This document shows positions 35,637 to 46,525 of a stretch of DNA of 64,000 nucleotides, in pieces (the stretch's first letter is position 1; each line of letters starts with the position of its first letter). Below the pieces are notes generated by a model, which worked only from the letters and a program-made list of their open reading frames with translations, did no database searches and was not told the DNA's origin. The translations under genes and the position numbers were made by a program. Source of the stretch: Beverwykella pulmonaria (taxonomy: Eukaryota; Ascomycota; Dothideomycetes; Pleosporales; Melanommataceae); contig BCHH01000005.1 in assembly GCA_001599595.1 (NCBI GenBank), forward strand, positions 2,051,269 to 2,115,268, written 5' to 3'.

Positions 35637-37167
35637 GAAGATTTTCTAACTGTTGCGGCTGGATTTCTCTTTTCTCTCCCTCCTTTGTCCCAATTTCCTA
35701 TGTCATTATCCACCATATCCGTTCTTTGAAAGAACTAATTTGCAGGGTTCTGGGTGCAATACCCGGCCACACTCTTATTTTTCTTCACACTTTGGTCTAC
35801 CAGGAATACCTGTACACAGCTCTAGCCAACTGCCAGGTAGCAGGTTATTGTTTCTTAGCGTAACATGTCTGTAATAGCAAGGTAATGCAATACCAGAGTT
35901 CATAATTTGTGCCACCATTACTCCCACAACCGCAAAATCCTTAATCTTTGCTCCTGAAACTTGAATCTTCTCGCTCTTCCTCCAGCTACGCGGCCGGCAT
36001 CGGACGCTTGGAAAATAGACGCAAGACCCCCTCTCGTACTCAACATTTTGAAGCCGTCGATCTCCTCTATATCAGTTCTACGTATATTTCATGCACATGC
36101 AAGATGAGCCTGGGATTCAGTGTCCGAGTTTCGGCGCTGTGAGACATACAGGGGCTGCAAACTCATACCTACGTACATTTCGGTTTCACGGCGGATCTGG
36201 TCTTACGCTGCAATGCTACTACGCTGCCCGGCTTCCTGGCCGTCTCTCCGTAGAAAGATGGAAGTGATCGTCAGAGTACGAAGGAGGGGGCTGATCGTCA
36301 TGCTGCAGGAGCGGAGTAAGGGTCTACATCGTTCCTTGGTGTATGGGTGTCTGTGATCCGTGTGTGGGTGATGTGGATGGCATCGTATTGTGAGAGTAAT
36401 AAGGAAGGCGTGTTTGGTTTGTATTATGTCATATTCGTGTTTGCGTTGGTTAGCCTAAGTGAAGTACGTATCTCAGTTGGGTCGTGAAAGGATGTGTCAG
36501 ACTCTTCAGCAATCAGCTACATCTCACTTTCTTCACGATACCAGGACTTGCCTCCCAAAAAAATGTTCCTACATAAAAGAAATATATATGAGGAGAAAGC
36601 CTATAAAAATCTAGACCTTTTTTGAAATCACATGTTTCGACTCTGAGAAGTACATACCTCATCCCTGCTCCGAGTACATTCGTGATTTCCACACGTCTCT
36701 TGAGATAGTATATGCATGCACCACATGTACTCCATTCTAATTTCCCATTGTATTTCTAAGACTCGACTCTCCAGATCATGATCAACACCACGCGGACTAC
36801 CAAAAAGAAGGATAGTGATTCACAGCTAGATACCAAGATTAGCTGGTACTCCTGTCGTGAATTTCTCATCTCTGTATTATGCCAAATTATTCATGTTCCA
36901 CGACTTCGGCACTTCCTTTACCTCACAGCCACGCGGAACCATTAAGTGTAGCACGCGTCGGCGTAGACGCATAAGGTTGATCTGCAAAGCTTTCCGCTCG
37001 TCTCCGCCGCAAAACATCACGATCGCCATGAAAAACTCGATGCAGTACCACTACTACCTCTCTGTCACTCAAACTGTGAATTCCAGAGCAATTGAAAACC
37101 ATCTGGCCTCGCTACCAGCGTTGGACGCATCAAATGTCCCAATGAACAGGAGCTCTTAGGGTCATCA
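35637..37167. other. Gene-poor region downstream of the ABCC gene
   Basis: Pyrimidine-rich and AT-rich sequence with only short open frames lacking recognisable motifs. The plus-strand frame at 36857-37159 shows only an Arg-rich stretch and is not called. Confidence 0.5.
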
Positions 37168-37588
37168 GGGACTCATACCGTTCATGCCAGCCACAGCACA
37201 TCATGATGATCGGGATTCTATCTCGCTTCCGCCTCGCTGGCATTGGGATTGGTAGGTTCCGCTGTCCCAGCTTATCTGTCAGTCATCATGCAAGTCACCT
37301 CGCTCCCGCTCTACTTGCACGACAGCCCAGTCAATCTCTTCAACACATGGGCGTGTCCCACGACATCACCATCATCTGGGACCCGTATCGTTCATGCCAG
37401 CTATAGCACATCATGATCGTCAAGATTTTATCTCGTTTCCACCTCGCTGGCATGGGGCTTGGTAGGTTCCGCTGTCCCAGCTTATTGCCAGTCATCATGC
37501 AAGTCATCTCGCTCCCGCTCCGCTCGCACGACAGCCCAGTCGATCTCTTCAAAACATGTGTGTGTCCCACGACATCGCCACCACACCC
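37168..37588. repeat. 210-bp tandem duplication diverged by transitions
   Basis: Unit 1 begins at 37168 (GGGACTCATACCGTTCATGC) and unit 2 at 37378 (GGGACCCGTATCGTTCATGC). Both contain GGTAGGTTCCGCTGTCCCAG and ACGACAGCCCAGTC further on. Most differences are C/T or G/A, as expected from RIP acting on a duplication. No coding sense is visible. Confidence 0.85.
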
Positions 37589-37783
37589 TTCCGATCTCTC
37601 TACTTCCCTGATCGCCCAGTACTAGGTTCGGTACTTCATATCTTGGTACTCTGGGTCCTAGTCTCATCGATCCTGGTAAGCAACATCCCAGCACCTTGCG
37701 TTAATCTAGCCCTACATATTACTCCACATGGGAATACTAAAACTATGTATTCATCTATGTGGGTCCTATATCTGATACTAGTA

Positions 37784-38012
37784 ATCTATCTCTCACGCAT
37801 CATCATCAGGGAAGTAGGTGTTTATCTTGTTTGTAACGCTTGATTTGGGGGCGTAAGCTCAGGGGCAGCTCCCGTAGTTGAGTCTCGTGTGAGAACTCTC
37901 ATGGCCCAGTCACGTGCGAGCGATGAGATACCCTCCGAGGGTACTCAGGGGCCTACAGATATTGGAGAGTACGTAGTACGTAGTACTCTGAGTGGGAGCT
38001 GGCCACCCGGCT
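37784..38012 (-). repeat. Split direct repeat B2 of the YR retroelement
   Basis: Copy of 38270-38498 at an offset of 486 bp, differing mainly by G/A and C/T changes (GGCCACCCGG against AGCCACCCAG). It contains iterated GTACGTAGTAC near 37970. A 95-bp unique spacer (38013-38107) separates it from A2. Confidence 0.88.
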
Positions 38013-38107
38013 TCGGACTATATACGGAAAAGCAAAGAATCAAAATAAATGCAAAAAACAACGCAAGTGGTTTGGGTTCGTGTCGAACTTGTTGGGATGG
38101 TGGGTGG

Positions 38108-38271
38108 GGATAGAAATCGAGCCATATTAGCCTATTGAGCGTACAATGAGGCTGTTGATGATGGCTGAGGAGAGATGGACAAGGTGGAGGAGAAGGACGA
38201 GGAAGTTCTGCCCTGAGGCACCAAGGCCCGTGTCAGGACTTGGCATCAACCACATGATATAGAAACAACAT
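38108..38271 (-). repeat. Split direct repeat A2 of the YR retroelement
   Basis: 164-bp copy of 42511-42674. A few transitions separate the two (for example ATCGAGCC/ATTGAGCC, GTCAGGAC/GTCGGGAC and CACATGAT/CACGTGAT). Its end overlaps the start of B1 by two bases (AT). Confidence 0.9.
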
Positions 38272-38498
38272 CTATCTCTCACGCATCATCATCAGGGAAG
38301 TAGGTGTTTATCTTGTTTGTAACGCTTAATTTGGGGGCGTAAGCTTAGGGGCAGCTCCCGTAGTTGAGTCTTATGTGAGAACTCTCATGGCCCAGTCACG
38401 TGCGAGCGATGAGATACCCTCTGAGGGTACTCAGGGGCCTACAGATATTGGAGAGTACGTAGTACGTAGTACTCTGAGTGGGAGCTAGCCACCCAGCT
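38270..38498 (-). repeat. Split direct repeat B1 of the YR retroelement
   Basis: 229-bp copy of 37784-38012, directly next to A2. It lies just 3' of the recombinase reading frame, as in A1-ORFs-B1A2B2 elements. Confidence 0.9.
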
Positions 38499-38639
38499 AT
38501 TCTTGCGCCCTAGATTGTTTTGTTGTTGTGCGGTTTGTAGCGGTTTTAAGGTTGAGCTCCTGCCTAGATAGGACTAGGCCTGGGAGTGAGACAAGTAAGT
38601 AGGGGAAGCGTTTAGCCTGTCTAGAACTGTTTCTAGAGG

Positions 38640-39420
38640 GCAAATAGCCTTATTAGGTTGCGTTTGAAGTACTGGCGGACGACGTTAGAGGACTATTAAC
38701 CTAAGGCTTGTATCTGTTCCTTGCTTATGTGGTTGTTGTAGGCTTCTTGAGCAGCTCCTTTGCGGAAGCTGTGGCCAGAATATCCTTGTGGGTTAACGCC
38801 CATCCTTGTAAGTTGTTTGTTGAGTATGGACAGCGCTTTCTCACGTGTGAAGGCGCTGGTTGAGAGGTTGAAGAGTAGAGCATGGGGTTCCCTTGTATCC
38901 CTGTTAATAAGGGCTATTATATAGTAGTGTGGGCAAGTGGTGTTGTCTGCTGTAGCTATTATAATGTGGACGCCTAAGTTGTTGTAGTCAGTTTTGCTAC
39001 AGGGGAGAAGTAGTGTGTAGTAGTCCCTGCCCTTAGATTGTGTTACGCAGTGTTAGGTTAGTTTCTCTGCCTTAAACCTCTTAGGACTGTCAAGGTCTAA
39101 TTGTTTGTGTGTAAACTCTCCTATGCGCATAAAGCTAGCAAAAGCTATTAAGAAGGCAGCGTTTGCGTTTAAGCAGTCAGATTTTGTTTTGCCCTGTAAG
39201 GCTTTGGGTGACAGTACTTTTAATAGGATATTGCGGGTAAGTGCAAGGCGCTTCTGTTTTAGTTTCGCAGGGAAAAGGTTTATTGCGCTGTCTAGGAGGT
39301 GTTGTATGTGAGGGGATTCAAAGACTAGCGTAGGTAGGTTGAGGTCCACGTGTATGGAGCGTAAGGTGGAAACGTAGGTCTATAGTGTTTTACTAGAGAC
39401 CTGTCCCATGCTAGGGGTAT
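38640..39420 (-). pseudogene. Tyrosine recombinase of the YR retroelement (degraded)
   Basis: An integrase-fold recombinase that would insert a circular DNA copy. The largest intact piece is 39053-39349. The first catalytic arginine lies in FMRIGEFT (codon at 39125-39127), and the HxxR motif is in GHSFRKGAA (38762-38776). This is followed by an SSNVVRQYF segment holding the nucleophilic tyrosine. Two consecutive stops sit where LGRW would be expected. No recombinase can be made from this copy. Confidence 0.85.
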
Positions 39421-40299
39421 TGTTACCCCAGGCTCTTTCTACAACCTAGGAGGTGAGGCCTTGCAATATTGCTGGCTAGGCCTTAATTAATTAAAGGCGG
39501 CAAAAGTCCTTGTAGGACTGTGTGGCTGAGGAATACGTCTAGCGCGTTGTTTCCTTAAGTCCAGCCCAAAGGAGGGTGGTGTAGCAATAATTATTTGTTA
39601 AGAACTTAAGTTGAGAGAGGAAGCCTAGGGGTGGTTTAACAGAGAGGTGATCTGCTACTGTGGAGCGTAGTTAGCTACTGTAGTCTAATTAAAACGTGAG
39701 AGAGCGTTAGCTAGTGTGTTGTCTAATGTAGAGACCCTAACTGCGTGGAGTACAACATTATACAACGCTGCGTGGAGGAAACTACTGCGTAGCAGTTCCA
39801 TGCTGTTGCCTTTAGTCGTGCCCGTGCAGAACCTAGCTTTAGCTATGGTGTTGTTGGTGTGGATAACAACAGAGCTGTGCCGCCACTGTTGCGCCTAGAG
39901 ATTAAACGCGTGCTTAATCACAAGGACTTTAGTTGTGTTAATGTGAAGCGCGGCTTTGTCATGTTTGTATATGTATGAGAACATTTGTGTGAGGGGGACT
40001 GCGCTGGCGTGTTAGAGCTAGTCTCTGTTGGCTGTGTTGCCTGTGTACTAGAAGGCCCCCATGCCTTAGCTTGAGGCGTTAGTAAATAGGTGGTGTACAG
40101 CACAATTCTTGTCTTGGAGTATGCGTATACTATTGAATTAAGGGAGGAGATCCCTCTACTATGTAAGGTCTGCTGTAGCCGCTGCTATAAGCAGGTGAGG
40201 GTGTTGTGGTTTTGCAAACGTTGCTATAAAGTCCTAAAGGCGGCGCAGATAGGTACAACCTATCTAGGTGACTGAGCTGTAGAAGCTGAGGTAGCTGGC

Positions 40300-41160
40300 T
40301 AGTTGCTGTGTTTGCAACAGCGTTAGGCATTAAGCTGTAAGTGCGTAGGAGACTAAATGTATAGCCTTGCTAAGTTTTTTAGGTGACAACCTTGCAGTTA
40401 TCTTTACTAAGTCAATCTTAATACTAAGGACCTTAACGCAGGTGCCTAAAGCATCTTTGCTAGTGTTGCGTAGGAGTCTGAGTTGCGCTGTAAGCTAATT
40501 GTATTTGTTGTTAATATAAGCAATTGTTGTTTTAGGTTGTAGGGTAGGTAGTATCACGTGTATAAAGTTGTCAAGATAGTGCGCGAGCAGGTGCCAGCGT
40601 AGGCGCGTTGCGAGGATCTAATAGAGGGCCTTAGCCACTAGATTAAATAGGAATGGCGCTGTTCTAAGGCCAAAGGGGAGGCAGTTTTTGTGGTAGTAAA
40701 GGCCCTCCTATAAGAAACTAAGGAGCTATTAGTTAGCTGGGGTGACTGGAATTATCTAGAAGGCTTCCTTAAGGTCTTTTTTAATAAGGAGGGCGCCTTT
40801 ACCTGCCCAGCGTACAAGGGTAAAGATCTGTTCTATGGTAGTGTAATCCATGCTGCTGTATGGCTTAGGTATCCCATTATTGACAGAGTCTCTGTGTGGG
40901 TAGGAGAGGTGGTGGATTCAACGCCATCCACTGTTGCTTTTGCTTACTAGGCTAAGTGGTAAGCAGAAGAAAGGGAAGGAGCTATTATGTAGTGACACGC
41001 GGCCAAGGGCCAGGTCCTTATGTAGCTAGGCTGTAATTATACTAGGGTCCTTATTAGCAGTTACTAGGTTAGGTGCAAGGGCAACCTTTGGGGTCCTAGT
41101 GTAGCCAATTTGTACGCTGTATGTGAGCATGTTAAAGATTATAACCTAGAGGCCTGGATA
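40300..41160 (-). pseudogene. Reverse transcriptase of the YR retroelement (degraded)
   Basis: In one minus-strand frame, broken by several TAG/TAA codons, one reads IIKKDLKEAF-like finger/palm sequence, LPFGLRTAPFLFNL (about 40640-40680) and HYLDNFIHV (about 40560-40590). The last is a YLDN variant of the YxDD box. This layout is characteristic of DIRS/Ngaro-type RTs. The RNase H part downstream is too eroded for me to delimit. Confidence 0.82.
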
Positions 41161-41989
41161 GCCCTTAAGGGCTAAGGCCTAAGCAGATAGAGACAAAGGA
41201 GATGGGGATTAGTTAAGCCTAGGACTAGATAGGTCAGATACAAGGAAGCGTGTTGTAGTGTTTGGCTAGGCGTCAACTAACAATGCGTGTTCTAGAGTAT
41301 ATAGGTGTTCTAGCAAGAGTCATCTAAAGACAGTTTTGCTGGCTTCAACATGCGCTTTGCTGCTGTCTAAACGCGCTGTATTACGCTGTAGTTGCTAGGC
41401 GCAACACTTGGTCTGTCTGTGGTCTTTGGAATTACAATTACAGCACTTGTGGGTCCGCTTGCACTAGTTATAGTGGCAGCCCTCCTTACTATTAAAGTTA
41501 CAGCAGGTTTAACTAGGTATGTTAGTTGGGGAGGTCTTGTTAGGCTTGTTAGGCTTAAGGTTGGTCTTAGATCGCGTTTTCTTTACTATCCTAGAGGCGA
41601 GGGTGCTTGCTAAGAGGTAGTAGTCAACCCACTTAAGCAGGATGTTACGCTAGCTGTCAACTGCAAGCTAGGATGTTGACATAATATTGCTGTGCTAATT
41701 AAGGGCTAGTTTTAGTACAGAGGACTATGAGTACGTTACTATCTACTGTTGAACGCGGCTATAGAAGTGTAGCATAGCTGTGATTACCTGAGGGTGGTCT
41801 AGGAAAAGTGCGGCTACAATTTATATGTAAACAATAAATCCTTGCATCTATATTGCTAGATCTTCGCCAAAGTCTTTTGTTAAGGCTTAAGCCTTTGCAA
41901 AGACCAGACGGTTTAAGGAGCTATTAATGCTTATAAGGTGGCGAAGGGGTTCATTGTTACTGCTGCTAATTGCAGGCTAGAGTTTGTGG

Positions 41990-42483
41990 AGGCTATAGGC
42001 ATCAAACTTGCCAAGCAATACTAGATGTACTTGCTTTGCTTGCACGCTGGGGAAGAGCATAGTTACTAAGAGTACTTGTGGGGAGTATAGCTCACCCTGT
42101 TCTGTGTTGTTGTGGGTGCCTGCCAAGGTGGTTGAGCTTGTTAGGTTTAGGGGACCGCGATTGATTGCTGTGAGTTCTGCTTCTGCTTTGGCTTGCTCAA
42201 GACGTTAGAGTTTATAAGCGTGCGTCGCTTGCTCAATCTAGTTGCGGAGAGTTGCTGCTTTGGCTTCTTTGCGTAGGGCGGCCAACTGGGCGTTTGTCAG
42301 GGGCCTGTTGCCTGTGGGGCGAGGAGCCTTGTCAGTATGTCCTCCTGCATTGCTAGTGTTGCCCCTGGTAAGGCTACTGGGCCCAGGTTGCACTGGGCTG
42401 TGTGAGTCGCTTATGAAGTCGTTGTTGGCTTCTGGGGATCCCCTGACGGTGCGGGTGCGGCTAGGGTTGCGGCGGAAGACCAT
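41990..42483 (-). pseudogene. Gag-like first ORF of the YR retroelement (degraded)
   Basis: Starts at an ATG (42483) with an Arg/Ser/Pro-rich N terminus, then an Ala/Lys/Glu-rich helical stretch interrupted by two TAG/TAA codons. It has the position and composition of a Gag but no recognisable zinc knuckle. Confidence 0.55.
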
Positions 42484-42510
42484 TGTCGGAGTATATTAAC
42501 GGGTAGAAAT

Positions 42511-42674
42511 GGATAGAAATTGAGCCATATTAGCCTATTGAGCGTACAATGAGGCTGTTGATGATGGCTGAGGAGAGATGGACAAGGTGGAGGAGAAGGA
42601 CGAGGAAGTTCTGCCCTGAGGCACCAAGGCCCGTGTCGGGACTTGGCATCAACCACGTGATATAGAAACAACAT
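42511..42674 (-). repeat. Terminal repeat A1 of the YR retroelement
   Basis: 164-bp direct copy of 38108-38271 marking the outer end of the element. Beyond it (42675 on) the sequence is unrelated to B1, as expected for a true terminus. Confidence 0.9.
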
Positions 42675-42799
42675 ATATGCAGACACTGGATGTTTCAAGA
42701 ACAATTTCCTTGACTCTAGCATATTTTTCAATTATATTACAGTGTATCTGATCGCAGCATGACCATAATGAAGATGATCATGCTCCAGGGGTAGATAAG

Positions 42800-42812
42800 T
42801 GACGTCACGTGA
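42800..42812. promoter_or_regulatory. Overlapping CRE (TGACGTCA) and E-box (TCACGTGA) palindromes
   Basis: Two perfect palindromes share the bases TCA. They lie between two dead transposons with no nearby gene, so a regulatory role is doubtful. Confidence 0.3.
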
Positions 42813-43454
42813 CGAGTCTAGAATACTAACATGACCCAGAGTTATCTACACTCTAGCTCCAAAATTTGGGACCTGGTGACATTGACTGAAGCATATGCCA
42901 GGATTATGAGGAAATAGTAGCTTAATATCCATTCCGTGAAAGGAAGGTGCAGAGGCGTGACATCATTACGTAGGCCATCATCAGATCAAGCATCACTCTA
43001 ATTGATAAATGAGGGTCGTCTAGTGCTTAGTTTTGCGCCGTAGCGAAGAGCTACTTTACCTGAATCCACCTAAAGCGATGGCTGAAAGCTTGGATGCATG
43101 GTACAGGGAAGGGGTCTTAGCATCTCTTTCAGCTGCTTGCTTTATCATTATGCAAGATAATTTATGCTCAGCTAGGATCCATCATCGAGGGGGCGTCGAA
43201 CATCGGATTCGGCAACCTCCAACGAACACACGAAGAGGACCCTGAGGGGGGTGACCACCATCATTCTTCTATATTTCAGCATATATCTCTATCTTTCCTT
43301 TGGTAGCTAGATACAACCAAATTACAACAGAGTGCTACCACGCTTCATATTCTTCATGAACGTCACTCGAGACTTTCGATCTTCCTGCCTCAGTGCTTTG
43401 ATGCTTCGGACATCGCATGGCCGCAAGTCGACCCCTATCCTCCTGATTTCTACA

Positions 43455-44400
43455 TCATCTCCTTACTCCACCACAGTACTCAGTTTGCCAGCCCTTTCCA
43501 TTTCGTACTACTCTTAATCTCCTTGGCATGTTCTCAATGAGGCAGCGTATGAGCGAATTAGGTATTCTCCTCCACACTTCCTTCAAAGCCGCCCTTAGCA
43601 CTTTCCAATTGGCCTCGCTCTTGCCCACAGTAATTAACTCTAGGTGTAGTTTGTGGACGTACTTTTTGGGAGCCCACTGGATGTGCTCTATAGGGCTTAA
43701 ATTAGGCAAATAGGGCGTCCACTCTACAGTCAAAATCCTGTGCGTTTTAATAAAGTTAACTGCCTATTTAGAGGAGTGTATTAGCGTGTTGTCTTTCATA
43801 AAGATTTGCCCAGGCATATAATTTGGAAAGAGTCTCTTCTCCAAAATGTTGCAACAGCTTTCGCCTGAGTGAAGCCCTTCCTAGGAGCATCTGGATCGCG
43901 TTCTATGACAATCAATTCACTTTTTCCTACCCTCCTGTTTGGCAACAACTATATAGCACCCCACACCATCTAAGAGAGATCTGCTTTGCAGTAGCTTAGA
44001 GGTAATTATCTTAGCATTATGTTCCTCGTGTGGGAACTGGAAACACCACTTAGCCTGTTGCCTAGTACCCCTCTACACAGAGCACTTGACAACTCTCCTG
44101 CGCTATCTAAAAAATTTCAGTGCTCCCTAGAAAACATAAGGCGCAATGCCGCGTGCCCTGCATTAATTTTGGCCTCTTTGCACAACAGTGGTTTGTAAAA
44201 CTTTGTTTCTTAGGTATACAGGTGATAGTGCGTTTGGTAGGGGGTGTGGGTACGCGCAACGAGACCAATGCCCTCCATAAGCTATTTGTACCCAGTCTTT
44301 ACGTATTTTTAAACAAGGTGATAGAGAATACTTTTCTCGCGACGAGTAGCAACCTCTAAGCGTCCACTTCCAGGTAAAATCTTTGTGGTGTAGTGGTCCT
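43455..44400 (-). pseudogene. Tc1/mariner-family transposase remnant
   Basis: The last intact piece (43455-43733) carries PNLSPIEHI, the DDE-domain motif with its glutamate, then a Lys-rich helix and an Arg-rich C terminus. Just upstream in the same reading direction is MKDNTLIHSSK followed by TAG, matching the second catalytic aspartate (DNAxxH) region. Further upstream, frames shift several times. The Asp normally seen in PDLNPIE is Asn here. I could not find terminal inverted repeats by eye. Inactive. Confidence 0.8.
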
Positions 44401-45212
44401 TAGTGATTAACGCTCACAGTAGCTTAACTCAGTTGCCAAATTTGCGCGCGAAATACTAGTCTCGCGCTTTGTGATAATTGATGAGCGCGCTTCTGACAAT
44501 AATTCATTATTCCCTCTTGCATTTCCTGAAATTTTAAACTTAAACGAGCGCAATTTCGCTGGGTATCTCGACCTCGTCATGTGTACAAAAGAAATACTTG
44601 GACCTAAACGCTCCAAATAGCAAAGAATTTGTCCAATTCCACTGCTCTGCCAATTAGGTAACGGAATTCATGTTTCCAAAGAGGTTGGCGATACAGTCCA
44701 CCTCGCCCGGCGCCCTTACCATTAGCAGGTTCACCGCCATTTCCCGATTCATTCCGATTTTCAGTTTCGAAATAGACTGGTTCCCACTCTTTTATTCGCC
44801 ACTGATGGATAATCACTTCTTCAAGCCCGTCATACTTGCGCTACGCAGTGGAAATCTAAGCCCCGACGAATTTCTCGCTGAAGCTTGCATGTCGGAGTAA
44901 CAGTAAAGTTTGACGTTTAAAGAGGTGATGACGATGAGCATGAGAAGGATTTTGAGTCGAACTTGATAGTAAGATCGAGAGAACAAGTGCTTCTTGTCGA
45001 CCTGGTAGAGGCCGATAGCCTTAGCGATCTCGGAATCTTGCTAACGGTAGATATCCTTGTGTTTGCTAAGGAAGAAGCAAAGTTGAAAGACGGCGGAGAC
45101 TCCACGTGCCACCGTGTCCTCCGTTTTGGCGTAGATATTTTGCATAATAGATTTCTTGTTGATAACGAAGATTTGCCTTGGAATGCGCTCTAGCTTGAGG
45201 CGAAGATATCGT
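44400..45212. other. No supportable gene
   Basis: Short open frames only. Neither strand gives a recognisable motif. Confidence 0.45.
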
Positions 45213-45954
45213 TTAACTTTTGAATGAAGCTCGAAAGTGTTGAGGCTGTGAGTAGAGATTAGTAGTTGAGGAAAAAATCAAGTCTGCGGCAGCCTTGTCG
45301 CCCCGCTCGTATTCCTGAATGTCTTGCTCCGCGGCGAGGACCCATTGAAGGGCGTAAGCAGGACCGTAATCGTGGAGCTCCTGTTGAGTGAGGCTTTTGA
45401 CTGCAACGAGAAAATACTCTGCGGAGCAGTGCAAAGGATCCAATACTTTCCTTGAGCTTAGCGACCTCTGCGTATATCTTTGCCTGTTGGTGGAGTTGAA
45501 AAATATCATATTGTAGTCGCTCTGTAACCATATTTCCAGGAACTTCTGCTAGTACTCACAGTCATTCTAGTGAAAGATAGTGATGATCCACGCGCCAAGA
45601 AAAGCTTCCTGAAACTTGATGGCAACCAGGCCGCAGTTTGTATTAAGGACTACAGCCTCCCCGGAGGTCGTAAAGTTGGGGCTGAAGAGAGCGTTAATTT
45701 GTGCGTTAATAAAAGTGGTCGAAGCTATGTATGTTGTTTATCTGCCAGTACTAGGTCCCGAATGTGACGGGGAAGGCTGGTTGTGTTTGCGCGTGGAATT
45801 CGGATGCAACGAACTCGTTACAAGTCTGGAGGTAGAAATCGAGTTGGAAGGAGTGGGACACCAGGAATATCGAGTTTACCGGCACACTCTTTGACTCATA
45901 CACGAGATAGATATCTGCGAAGGTGATTGGTATGACGCACATGGAGATTTTCAT
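45213..45954 (-). pseudogene. Unassigned minus-strand coding-like remnant
   Basis: Coding-like stretches follow one another on the minus strand. One starts at 45954 with a hydrophobic N terminus. A second (about 45730-45580) is rich in Asn, Phe and Ala. The third (about 45570-45213) contains QELHDYGPAYALQW and ends at a stop. Stops and frame changes separate them; a GTGAGTACTAGCAG stretch could be an intron start. I do not recognise the family. It may be a decayed gene or chance. Confidence 0.3.
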
Positions 45955-46525
45955 TATCTTGATGTGAAAGTACTCCTAGGCCCTGACTTGAAGCTCCTGG
46001 AGCTGCTGCTGGTCTATTCTATGATAGAATCAGTGAATTCTGGTGGAGGGAAAAATGGATTAATCAAGCCTTACGTTGCTGTGTCTTGCAGAATGGACCT
46101 GGTACTGAATGGGGATGTTCGAGGTGGAATTGGAACTTGTGGTAGTGGGCGAGAGAGATGCTGCAGGGCAGTAGGGCGTGAAGAGAAGCAGGCGTAGAGG
46201 TGGAGGGCAGTTGAAATTGAAGTGGAGGTTGAGTTTAAGGAGAGGAACGACAGAGGCAGGCTATTTATATTCTGCCATCTGTAGGTAGCGGTTTGAAGAT
46301 GAGTGAAGGGCGCGTCCTTCGATTGGCACCTACGATGGTAGACAGGTGACAAGACATATTGACGCAAAATAGCAAAGATGTACTCCGGCTTCTCTCTCAC
46401 CTGAAGCCTAGTCATAGTAATAATAGTAGATAAGGAAAGAGATAAGGAATGGAGAAGGATAGGGAATGTATAGAATCCAGACCAAATATAAGAAAGCAAT
46501 CGCCTACTTATCATCCCCTCCTCAA
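45955..46525. other. Intergenic; nothing recognised
   Basis: Low-complexity purine-rich sequence on the plus strand. Open frames on both strands lack motifs. Confidence 0.45.

Larger units (their letters stand above)
37784..42674 (-). mobile_element. Tyrosine-recombinase retrotransposon (Ngaro/DIRS-like), RIP-degraded, with split direct repeats
   Basis: Read on the minus strand the order is A1 (42511-42674), Gag-like ORF, reverse transcriptase, tyrosine recombinase, B1 (38270-38498), A2 (38108-38271), B2 (37784-38012). This A1-ORFs-B1A2B2 plan is diagnostic of Ngaro-type elements. B1 and A2 abut exactly, and their junction equals the two outer ends of the element joined, as expected for a circular intermediate. 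RT motifs include LPFGLRTAPFLFNL and YLDN in place of YxDD. The recombinase has FMRIGEFT and GHSFRKG. Numerous in-frame TAG/TAA codons replace Gln or Trp codons, fitting RIP, so the copy is dead. Confidence 0.9.

Noticed and set aside
37784..38498. LTR retrotransposon interpretation of the repeated blocks.
   Set aside because: Repeats are not simple flanking LTRs; order A1...B1A2B2 plus a tyrosine recombinase instead of a DDE integrase fits Ngaro/DIRS elements.
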